Assembly (NCBI RefSeq): GCF_018919485.1
Contig: NZ_JAHLMU010000001.1
Span: forward strand, 596,655 to 660,654
Length of the DNA stretch: 64,000 bases
Source of the DNA: Psychrobacter sp. TAE2020
Lineage (GTDB): Bacteria > Pseudomonadota > Gammaproteobacteria > Pseudomonadales > Moraxellaceae
Direction of reading: 5' to 3'
Positions 1-7,870 of this stretch are shown piece by piece; within the stretch, counting starts at the first letter, position 1, and every line of letters begins with the position of its first letter. The position numbers and the translations under genes are program-made. The notes beneath the pieces were generated by a model that saw only the letters and a program-made list of their open reading frames with translations, made no database searches and was not told the DNA's origin.

Positions 1-426
1 GCAGAAAGAGTTGATATAGAGTTAGTGCCCAGCCCTTTATCTATTGCACTGGCCGTTAATAATAAGCCTGAGACTGTTTATATGAATTTGGCTAAACGAG
101 GAGCTTTCAGTGAAATAAATACCTTTGAAGCCAATAAAAAACTAAGATTTTCTTACCAACATAAGATGGTTAAAGGCTTAGGTGACTGGCCAGTGTTATG
201 TGTAGTTACTGTAGAAGCTACTTTAGTTCCAAACGGCAACTACATTTTAAAAGCTCATTCAACGGCTAAAAACTTTAGGAATAAAACTAACTTTATCAAT
301 GAAAAAATAGAAGCTGAAGACACTAGCTGTCAGATTCAAATTATTGATACTCAGTCCAGTAAAGTTATAGCAGAGAACACTACACCAGTATTTGAAAAAA
401 TGATTCCATTCTACAATCGATTCTAA
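1..426 (+). CDS. Hypothetical protein, 5' end cut by the window
   Basis: The reading frame is open from base 1 to the stop at 424-426, so this is the C-terminal part of a longer gene; the GTG at 25 lies inside an already open frame and is probably not the start. The visible 141 residues are polar and lysine/asparagine-rich, with no membrane segment and no motif I recognise. It ends in MIPFYNRF. The next genes are on the opposite strand and converge on it. I can assign no function. Confidence 0.6.
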   Translation, partial: AERVDIELVPSPLSIALAVNNKPETVYMNLAKRGAFSEINTFEANKKLRFSYQHKMVKGLGDWPVLCVVTVEATLVPNGNYILKAHSTAKNFRNKTNFINEKIEAEDTSCQIQIIDTQSSKVIAENTTPVFEKMIPFYNRF

Positions 427-554
427 TACTTTGTGCCACTGTTAATTAGAGCAGGCTAAGTTTTCGATCCTAGTACTGACAGAGATTCTTTATTACACTT
501 CAAATTTATTAGTAGTGCTGTAGATATGCTATCGCTTTGATTTCAATAACACTA

Positions 555-872
555 TTAGTCACTACTAGCATAAATAACCTGTTGTTTCTGAGCAGCGGAA
601 TCGAAAAACGTTTGCATCTGCTGTAAAGGCAGCCTAGGGAAAGGCAAATGCAACGATAGTATCAGCCTCTCAAGCGCTAGCATTTCATCAGCTAAAGCCT
701 TGGCAACTTCAGCTGGTATCTGCGGGTTTTCATAAAGATTATCGATCAGCCAAGTCAATTGTGGAAACTTAGGGTTGTTGCGAACTTGGTAAAGAGTCGG
801 TACTAAATCATCAGCGATTTGACAGCGTGCTTTACGAAACATACCGTTTTTGTAGTACATGTTAACAGCCAT
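555..872 (-). CDS. Small hypothetical protein downstream of the DUF1543 gene
   Basis: A 105-residue soluble protein beginning MAVNMYYKNG, with a leucine-rich, helix-prone middle (residues about 45-85) and no signal peptide or membrane segment. Its start lies only one base beyond the stop of the upstream DUF1543 gene, so the two are almost certainly co-transcribed and probably translationally coupled. I do not recognise a family. The tight coupling suggests a role tied to the DUF1543 protein, but this is inference from position only. Confidence 0.65.
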   Translation of the reverse strand: MAVNMYYKNGMFRKARCQIADDLVPTLYQVRNNPKFPQLTWLIDNLYENPQIPAEVAKALADEMLALERLILSLHLPFPRLPLQQMQTFFDSAAQKQQVIYASSD

Positions 873-873
873 A

Positions 874-1476
874 TTATTGTAAATTCCTTAAATTCTTGAT
901 GCTTAAATAACCAATATAGGCCTTATCTTCTGTTCTTTCAACAGCTGTCTTATCAAGGCTAATCTGCAACCTTCCTGCGCCTAGCAACTCATTGACGTTA
1001 TGAATCTCATCGACATCTACCAGCAGCTTATCGTCAATATGCGAAGCAGCATTAAAGGGCGTGTCTTTGTCTTTAAAAGTAAATCTCTTATAGAAATCAC
1101 TTTGCTTAGCTTGCTTAACAGCCTCAGCTTGGGTCGGCGCTACGATCAGTAACTTATGATGATACTCTTCAAAGTCGTCAGGCAGATAACCTCCTAGGTT
1201 AATGAAGTACAGTTTTAAATCCGCTGCGTCACCTGCATTACTTATAGGAGCAGCATCTGAATCGATTTTAGCAACCCAATCAATATGATAGCCGCCCACA
1301 CTAGTGACTTTACGATAAGAGTCGATATGCCATTTATCTTTCACCTCAGGCCAATGCTGATTGATCGCTGGTATCAGCTCGATAAGCGTATCTGCCACGC
1401 CAAAGAACATATCATGCTGCTCAATCAAGCGCCCTTTAGGACGACCGCCAAGTTGAACCATAAAAACTGTAGGCAT
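874..1476 (-). CDS. DUF1543 domain-containing protein
   Basis: The open frame reaches back to 1506, but I choose the ATG at 1476, giving MPTVFMVQLGGRPKGRLIEQ, because DUF1543 proteins start with a short strand followed by the G-G-R-P-K-G-R-L-I-E-Q-H-D segment; the extra ten residues are hydrophobic and look like leader translation. A second similar half follows (KLYFINLGGYLPDDFEEYHH, then LLIVAPTQAEAVKQAK). So the protein appears to be an internal duplication of an alpha-beta unit with conserved His and Glu. The family has no established function. It forms a two-gene unit with the 105-residue gene downstream. Confidence 0.7.
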   Translation of the reverse strand: MPTVFMVQLGGRPKGRLIEQHDMFFGVADTLIELIPAINQHWPEVKDKWHIDSYRKVTSVGGYHIDWVAKIDSDAAPISNAGDAADLKLYFINLGGYLPDDFEEYHHKLLIVAPTQAEAVKQAKQSDFYKRFTFKDKDTPFNAASHIDDKLLVDVDEIHNVNELLGAGRLQISLDKTAVERTEDKAYIGYLSIKNLRNLQ

Positions 1477-1556
1477 AAACATAATCCTTAAAATAAAAAC
1501 CATCATTATTAGGCCGTGTGGTTATACTTAGTAGCAAGCTGTACTTTGGCGACAAA

Positions 1557-2567
1557 CTATCTATTCTGCTCTAAAAACTGCTTCGCTACCCTAACAGTAG
1601 TAACAGGGTCTTCTTCGTGCGGCACATGGCCCAAATTAGCAAATATCTTTAGCTGGCTATTAGTTATATCTCGATGAAAAAGTTCAGCATTATCAACTGG
1701 GATTAACTCGTCTTTTGCGCCCCATAAAATCAACGTCGGTATCGTTAAGGCCTTGATCTCCTCCTGATTTTCAAAGTTATCAAAGTCACGCAACCGCTCT
1801 ATCAATGCCTGACGGTTCCCTTGCCGTAAGGCCATGTCATAATAGCGCTCGACTAAGGTATCAGTGACTTTAGTCTTATCAGCATAGACACTAATAAGGC
1901 TTTTTCTCACCACTGCATGTGGCAATACATGATTTAAAATAGGGCTTAATATGGGGTACTTGGCTAGTCTAAAACCTATAGGGATACTCTTTGGCATAGC
2001 TGGATAGCCAACAGCATCGATTACTATAAGGTTTTTGACATAATGGGGATATAAAGCAGCAGTACGCCAAGCAATTTTGCCGCCTAATGAATTGCCTACT
2101 AGCGTCACTTGTTGTAGCTGCAAAGTGTCCAATACTTGGGTGACGAATGCGGCATAGTCTGTACTATTATAGGTACTACGCTTATCAACAAAAGGACCAG
2201 TCAACCCAAAGCCTGGCAAGTCCATACTTACCACGCAATAGTCATCGCTAAGCTCTTTTGTCCAGCCCTCCCAAGTATGTAGACTAGCTGAGGTGCCATG
2301 TAGCAAGACGATAGTATCGATTTGTTCTATACTAGCTACAGACGCAGAGCTTAGTGACTGATCGTTGACATCAACAGCGCATTTTTGTGAGCGCCGGATA
2401 TGCACTTGCATACCTTCAATATTAATAAACTCACTGTCAGGTAATTGCCATTGCTGCAATTCAGCGACACTACTGTCAGGAGCCCAAAACACTGTTAGCA
2501 AAATGATAAGCGATATACCAGTGCCAACCATAGCCAGTAATAGTATTTTAGCCAAACGCTTTATCAT
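1557..2567 (-). CDS. Alpha/beta hydrolase with N-terminal membrane anchor
   Basis: A 336-residue alpha/beta-hydrolase fold protein. A hydrophobic N-terminal segment (residues about 6-28) looks like an uncleaved anchor or signal, placing the enzyme at the membrane or in the periplasm. The family signature is complete: oxyanion-loop VLLHGTSASLHTWEGW, nucleophile elbow VGNSLGG (Ser), acidic residue in LILWGAKDELIP and C-terminal His in LGHVPHEEDP. These form a Ser-Asp-His triad typical of esterases, lipases and haloperoxidase-like hydrolases. The substrate cannot be told. The start is supported by a GAGAAG sequence upstream of the ATG. It stands alone, with spacers on both sides. Confidence 0.85.
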   Translation of the reverse strand: MIKRLAKILLLAMVGTGISLIILLTVFWAPDSSVAELQQWQLPDSEFINIEGMQVHIRRSQKCAVDVNDQSLSSASVASIEQIDTIVLLHGTSASLHTWEGWTKELSDDYCVVSMDLPGFGLTGPFVDKRSTYNSTDYAAFVTQVLDTLQLQQVTLVGNSLGGKIAWRTAALYPHYVKNLIVIDAVGYPAMPKSIPIGFRLAKYPILSPILNHVLPHAVVRKSLISVYADKTKVTDTLVERYYDMALRQGNRQALIERLRDFDNFENQEEIKALTIPTLILWGAKDELIPVDNAELFHRDITNSQLKIFANLGHVPHEEDPVTTVRVAKQFLEQNR

Positions 2568-2647
2568 TCGCGAGCTTCTCGGTGGTTAAGGTTGAACGAG
2601 CTAGTACTTAATTTAATGCTAGTCAATCTTGCAATCTAACCATTTCA

Positions 2648-5011
2648 TCAGTGGCTTTGCTCATACTCCTCAGCACTCATAGTCTTTATAAGCTTTAAGT
2701 CTTGATTGTAAATTTGAACTTTGTTATTAGTAAGTATGATTAGAACAATTTGCTGATCGTTATCGTAATAACTCTCATAGATAGCATCATAATTCAAGGC
2801 TTTAACGACTTTACCTTGAGCATTTATCAGTCCTACCTTAGAGTTTTCAGCACTACTATCGTAGTCACTTACCACTAAAAAAGGTAGATATTGTAAAGGG
2901 TTTAAAGCGGCATACTTAGGCTTTATAATCGTTTTACCTTTATCATCTAATAAGCCATAGCGCTCATCAAGCTCAACCATATAGTAATCTGATCTATTAT
3001 CAGAGTAGTATGCAAGCGTAATGTTATCTACAGAATCATATAGGGGGGCGATAAGCACTTTACCGTTGGGAGTTACTACACCTTGCTTACCATTTTGAGT
3101 AACCACTTTTAAGTTTTCGCTGGCATACATCTCAGTAATTTCAGTATAGGGACTCAAGTCAATGGGCATGATTTGACCTGATGAATCAAGTAAAAACTTT
3201 CTACCGTCTTTTTGTGCAAGGATGCTTTTATTTGACAGCTCATAATCAAATTTTTCATAGCTAGTAGGCACTAATACTGCATCATAACGGTCGTTTAGTA
3301 GCCCATATTTGCCATTTTTATCCACTATAATGCGACTCTCGAACTGAGAGTCTTCTTCTCCAGCCGCAAGACGATAAGGGGATAGAGGTAAAATCGGTCG
3401 GCCTACACTGTCAATAATACTTTGCTTATCACCTTGGGTCAGTATATATAAAGGCTCTGACTCTGCATTCTCAATCACACCGATACTATCGAAAACAATA
3501 CCAGCAACGGTTTCATTGTGCGTAGTTAGCAAACCATACTCTTGATTTTTCTTGACTAGCAAAGCATTCATCGACTCCGATATTTCATCGTAAAAGAAAG
3601 GAATTCTAACGTTATCCTCTGCATCGATAAGTCCAAATTTATTATTGAGTTTGGCTATATATAGGGTGTTATCGAAACCATACTCACTGTCTGTATAGTC
3701 TACTTCTGCCTCTTCTGCGCTATCTACTGCTGTTTGATCATAGTCTGCTGTTGTCTCTTCTACTGCTTCTACTGCTTCTGCTGCATCATCGCTCACCGCA
3801 TATTCGCTCTGTTCTTCTTCCAGCGGTGTCTGTAGCTCTGCTAAAGATCGATCAGCAATATCGACACTTTGTAACTGATCATAGTAGTTGGCTACTATAA
3901 ACTGCTTAGTGGTTTGATCTTGTCTCAAAATGCCTTGCTTGCCCTTTTGAGTAACTACTATAGGCGCATCCGAGCTGGTAGAGATATACTCAAAACTGGC
4001 CGGCAATATGATTTTACCGTCACTATTTATGATACCGTACTTACCCGCCTGTGAAAATGGATACAGATTATTAGAGGCATTTGTTATAGGTGAATCTGAT
4101 TCAACTAATGTTTTGCCATTGCCCTTAATAAGCGTGTCGCTGATAAAACCCTCATCCCTGTCATCGCTATTATAACTACTGTAATGATTCTTACTGACTT
4201 TGAATACTTGCTCATCGCGGTTAAAATTATCGATGCTCTGGTTGGTTGCCAGTGGCACCACAAACTTCTGATACTGATCCATTAGTCCTGTTTTATCGCC
4301 TGATTTGACCATCATAAACAGACGCTCATTAGGACAAGTATCTAGTAAGTTTAACTCATCATAAATACTAGGGACTAAAGTTTGTTTTTTATCATTTATG
4401 AGACCTACTTTGCCCTTTTCAGTCACTTTAAAATAGCTAATATCATTGGTTTCATCATGATACAGCTGCTCGATAGCTACCTTATTTTCAAATTTGCCGC
4501 TAGCGGGATACAACCAGTCTTTGCCGCCTTTTACCAATGCGTCCATGCTGATAGCGCCTTGATACTTTGATAAACGATATAAGTCAGCAGGCAGAATCTC
4601 TATAGCATCATAGGCAAAGTCGAATATCAGTTGCCCATCAGCACCAATAAGCCCAAAGCGGCCATCACGCTTGGCAATAATCCGTCCATCTTCGTAAGGA
4701 GTCACGTCGTACAGGCGATCTTGCAACACTTGTCCGTTCTGATTAGTCAGTTGGTAATAGGCTTTGTTAGCCTTTAAAGTTAGCTGATTGGGATGAGTGT
4801 CATTACTCTCTTCAATAGTCATAGTAGGTAAACTATCGCTGCTACAAGAGCAGTCACTCGCAAGCGCTGCCGTTGAGGTAGTTAACGCCGATATCATAAA
4901 TATAGCCGCTACTAGAGGTTTTATTAAAAAACCTTTCAGAGACTTTTTGAGGTACAAGGTTTTATTAACATCAATAGTATCAGTATCAATAGTAGTAACA
5001 ACAGGCTTCAT
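2648..5011 (-). CDS. Exported WG-repeat protein
   Basis: A 787-residue protein built mostly of WG (KWG) repeats, seen as recurring units such as DGRFGLIGADGQLIFDFAYD, KGKVGLINDKKQTLVPSIYD, AGKYGIINSDGKIILPAS and DERYGLLDDKGKTIIKPKY; at least nine can be counted by eye. A long basic-hydrophobic N-terminus (residues about 25-51, ending TSTAALAS) looks like a Sec signal peptide, followed by a Cys-containing DCSCSSDS stretch. A strongly acidic linker sits near residues 400-440. The ATG at 5011 is preceded by AGGGAG, a good ribosome binding site. The function of WG repeats is not settled; they are thought to act in protein or ligand binding. It has no close operon partner. Confidence 0.8.
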   Translation of the reverse strand: MKPVVTTIDTDTIDVNKTLYLKKSLKGFLIKPLVAAIFMISALTTSTAALASDCSCSSDSLPTMTIEESNDTHPNQLTLKANKAYYQLTNQNGQVLQDRLYDVTPYEDGRIIAKRDGRFGLIGADGQLIFDFAYDAIEILPADLYRLSKYQGAISMDALVKGGKDWLYPASGKFENKVAIEQLYHDETNDISYFKVTEKGKVGLINDKKQTLVPSIYDELNLLDTCPNERLFMMVKSGDKTGLMDQYQKFVVPLATNQSIDNFNRDEQVFKVSKNHYSSYNSDDRDEGFISDTLIKGNGKTLVESDSPITNASNNLYPFSQAGKYGIINSDGKIILPASFEYISTSSDAPIVVTQKGKQGILRQDQTTKQFIVANYYDQLQSVDIADRSLAELQTPLEEEQSEYAVSDDAAEAVEAVEETTADYDQTAVDSAEEAEVDYTDSEYGFDNTLYIAKLNNKFGLIDAEDNVRIPFFYDEISESMNALLVKKNQEYGLLTTHNETVAGIVFDSIGVIENAESEPLYILTQGDKQSIIDSVGRPILPLSPYRLAAGEEDSQFESRIIVDKNGKYGLLNDRYDAVLVPTSYEKFDYELSNKSILAQKDGRKFLLDSSGQIMPIDLSPYTEITEMYASENLKVVTQNGKQGVVTPNGKVLIAPLYDSVDNITLAYYSDNRSDYYMVELDERYGLLDDKGKTIIKPKYAALNPLQYLPFLVVSDYDSSAENSKVGLINAQGKVVKALNYDAIYESYYDNDQQIVLIILTNNKVQIYNQDLKLIKTMSAEEYEQSH

Positions 5012-5242
5012 AATCGGCTCCCTAGTCGTAGCGTTAATAGTAATTTTAAACTTATGTTAAGTGATTACAGTAGCTAAAAATAGAAAATTGTGCAATCTTA
5101 AAATATAAAAAAATACCAGCATTTACTTGCATGGCTCTAAGAAACATTGTCTTAAGAACTTTAGCAAATAATTACTGGCCATTTTATCTATAAATGAAAG
5201 GCTGCTAAAGTAAACTCTGATCGGTATATAGCCCTAATGAAG

Positions 5243-6646
5243 TTATACGCGAGTCCTGTTTTTATAACGACTGACCCCAGCAATGACGGTTTGTTCAATC
5301 ACTCGATCATCACCAAGCATCATCAGGACAAATAGCTTTTCTTCTAGTGAGCTGGTCTGCGTCATCCGACGCTCAAGTAACGCTGTAGCCCCTAAATCAA
5401 TGACCACAAAATCTGCTTCTTTATTAGGCATAAAGTTACCTATTTTTTGCTCTAATAACAGCGATTGAGCATTGCCTAAAGTAATCTGATATAACCCTTG
5501 ATGAGCAGATAAAGGATTGCTTTGTAATTGCTGAACTTTATAGGCTTCTGACAACGTAGTGAGCATCGACAAGCTATTCCCCGCTCCCACATCAGTAGCA
5601 ATGCTCACTCCGGTATAGCTCAAAGTCTTCGACAGGTCAAATAGACCACTGCCCAAGAACAGATTAGAGGTTGGGCAATGAGCTATTTGGGTACCAGTAT
5701 CACGCAGCACTTCATACTCTGAGGTGTCAAGATAAATGCCATGTGCCAACGTCGTATAACGACCCAATAGACCCATATCAGCATAAACATCGAGATAGCC
5801 TTTATGATTGGGATAAAGCTCACGTACAAAAGCCACCTCAGCAAGGTTTTCTGCCAGATGAGTCTGTAGATAGACATCATTATAGCTAGCATAGAGCTCG
5901 CCCGTCATCTTTAGCTGATTAGGGCTTGAGGTAATGGCAAACCTTGGCGTAATAGCCACATGCTGACGACCCCGTCCATGCCACTTATCAATAATGTTTT
6001 GGCTGTCGCGTATACCTTGTTCAGTAGGTACACACAGATGCTCAGGAGCGTTTTGATCCATCAGCACATTACCAGTAATCATACGCATATTCAGCTGAGT
6101 ACTCTGAGTAAAAAAAGCTTCAACCGATTCAGGGTGGCTAGTAGCAAATACCATAGCGCTGGTCGTACCATTAGCTAACAGTTGCTGTAAAAAAAACTTC
6201 GAGGTATCGTGGGCAACTTTAGGATCGCCAAAGTTTGCTTCCGTCACAAAGGTATAGTTATTAAGCCAATCTAGTAGCTGCTCACCAAAAGCGGCAATCA
6301 TATCTATTTGTGGATAGTGCACATGAGTGTCAATAAAGCCTGGCAGGATAAGCTTGTGCTTGTGGTCATGGATTTGTACTGGCTGTTGTCCCTGTTGAGT
6401 ACGGCCATACTCTGCCATTATGCTAGCGCTACTACCGTAATCTACCACTAGGCCAGTCTGATCATCAATGACTAATGCGCCATCAGCGATATACTCTGCA
6501 AAGACAGTAATGCCTTTTATAACGGGGTTAAGGATAGTGTGTTTATCAATGCCTGAGGTTTGCATAGGCGCAGACTCTGTGCGCTCATTACTATCACTCT
6601 CAGTCAGGTAATGGAGCAGTTGCGCTTGATAAATGTGTAGGGTCAT
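5243..6646 (-). CDS. guaD: Guanine deaminase
   Basis: Converts guanine to xanthine and ammonia in the cytoplasm. The 467-residue protein belongs to the amidohydrolase superfamily: metal-binding PGFIDTHVHYPQ at about residues 105-116, then LQTHLAEN, LAHGIYLD and TDVGAGNS, which supply the other metal-binding His and the catalytic Asp. The THVHYPQ form is characteristic of guanine deaminases. The start is supported by GAGGT seven bases before the ATG. It follows xdhC on the same strand after a 261-bp spacer that contains 10-bp repeats, and its product xanthine is the substrate of the xanthine dehydrogenase encoded just upstream. Confidence 0.92.
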   Translation of the reverse strand: MTLHIYQAQLLHYLTESDSNERTESAPMQTSGIDKHTILNPVIKGITVFAEYIADGALVIDDQTGLVVDYGSSASIMAEYGRTQQGQQPVQIHDHKHKLILPGFIDTHVHYPQIDMIAAFGEQLLDWLNNYTFVTEANFGDPKVAHDTSKFFLQQLLANGTTSAMVFATSHPESVEAFFTQSTQLNMRMITGNVLMDQNAPEHLCVPTEQGIRDSQNIIDKWHGRGRQHVAITPRFAITSSPNQLKMTGELYASYNDVYLQTHLAENLAEVAFVRELYPNHKGYLDVYADMGLLGRYTTLAHGIYLDTSEYEVLRDTGTQIAHCPTSNLFLGSGLFDLSKTLSYTGVSIATDVGAGNSLSMLTTLSEAYKVQQLQSNPLSAHQGLYQITLGNAQSLLLEQKIGNFMPNKEADFVVIDLGATALLERRMTQTSSLEEKLFVLMMLGDDRVIEQTVIAGVSRYKNRTRV

Positions 6647-6805
6647 AAATATACCTCAAATGAAACAATAAGTAGGGTAACTAATAGGCTAAATAATAGA
6701 GCTTTGATAAGACTGCCAAGTATTCAATCACCATAACCTCAGCACAAAGTCAAAAAGTCAGAAAGTTAAAAAAAGCCGCCTATAGCTTATTATGGCTAAT
6801 CGCTT

Positions 6806-6865
6806 TGATAGTCACTGATAGCAATTGATAGTCATGGATACTCACTGATAGCTACTAATAGTCAT
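6806..6865. repeat. Six tandem 10-bp degenerate repeats between xdhC and guaD
   Basis: Six consecutive 10-mers with consensus TGATAGTCAC/T: TGATAGTCAC, TGATAGCAAT, TGATAGTCAT, GGATACTCAC, TGATAGCTAC, TAATAGTCAT. The period is close to one helical turn. They lie in the spacer upstream of guaD. They could be slippage products or a phased protein-binding array; the sequence cannot decide. Confidence 0.8.
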
Positions 6866-6907
6866 TAAAGCTAACAACTGATATCAATATCATTATCACT
6901 AAAAAAG

Positions 6908-7870
6908 CTAAGGCTGATGATACTGTTGCAAAATCTGCGCGGCAATAGACACAGCGACTGCCATTGGCTCTTTACCCCCAAGCGGCAAACCGATAGGCAT
7001 AGTAATCTGATTAACCAGCTGCTCATCATAACCGCGCTGTAATAGGCGATCTTGAAAACGCTTAGCTTTAGTCGCTGAGCTAATACAACCGATATACGGC
7101 ATTGCAATATGCTGTTGCTTGGTATTATCAGCATTAAGTGCCATATAGCTATCTAGCACTGCTCGTACCAGATCAAAATCAACACTATGATCATGAGTCA
7201 TTACTAAAATAAAGCGCTTGCCTTGCTTTTTGACAAACGGTTTAACAAATTCAGTAGGATCGTCATTAATATGTGGTCGAATATGCGCAGGCAAATGATA
7301 AGACGGTGGCTGATTTTCAGTTGCAGACTCATCGATCAGATAACGCTCAAACCTCTCAGCACGACTGTCCACCCAATCCACTTGACAAGGTAGCTCTGCC
7401 AAAATAGTCATCAATGCAGCTGCTACATGCCCCGCACCGAACACCAATATCGATAAGGGTGGCGTGACATTGAAGCACTCAAACATTACCGTGACGCTAC
7501 CACCGCAGCACTGTGCTAGCTTTGCTCCTAGTGGATAATGCTTAGTATAAACAGACTCTCGGCGTACAGCTTCAGCCTTCTCAAACTTGCCTTGTTTTGC
7601 TTGCTTAGAGTTTGCTGCTATTGGCGTATCTAGCTCAGCATTGAGTAGCGCTCTTGCAGTTGTAGTAACGTCATGCTCAAGACCGCCGCCGCCCAAAGTG
7701 TCACAGATACCTTCAAGAGTCACAATCATCTTGGCTTGCAGCGCACGTGGTGCTGAGCCATTGACTGCAACAACAGTGGCCAAGACGTGAGCGATTCCTT
7801 GTTGCTGGTACTGAGCCAATCCGTCGTACCAGCGTGTCGGCGCTATCGATGCAGTAGATAGATCATTCAC
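6908..7870 (-). CDS. xdhC: Xanthine dehydrogenase accessory protein XdhC
   Basis: XdhC proteins bind molybdenum cofactor, aid its sulfuration and insert it into xanthine dehydrogenase. The 320-residue sequence has the family N-terminus (VLATVVAVNGSAPRALQAKM, then GTLGGGGLEHDV-like), the CCGGSVTVMFE strand, a Rossmann segment VFGAGHVAAAL near residue 143 and the C-terminal GLPLGGKEPMAVAVSIAAQI. The start is a GTG that overlaps the end of xdhB by eight bases, with GAGGA upstream, so translation is probably coupled to xdhB. The order xdhA-xdhB-xdhC is the usual bacterial operon. Confidence 0.9.
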   Translation of the reverse strand: MNDLSTASIAPTRWYDGLAQYQQQGIAHVLATVVAVNGSAPRALQAKMIVTLEGICDTLGGGGLEHDVTTTARALLNAELDTPIAANSKQAKQGKFEKAEAVRRESVYTKHYPLGAKLAQCCGGSVTVMFECFNVTPPLSILVFGAGHVAAALMTILAELPCQVDWVDSRAERFERYLIDESATENQPPSYHLPAHIRPHINDDPTEFVKPFVKKQGKRFILVMTHDHSVDFDLVRAVLDSYMALNADNTKQQHIAMPYIGCISSATKAKRFQDRLLQRGYDEQLVNQITMPIGLPLGGKEPMAVAVSIAAQILQQYHQP

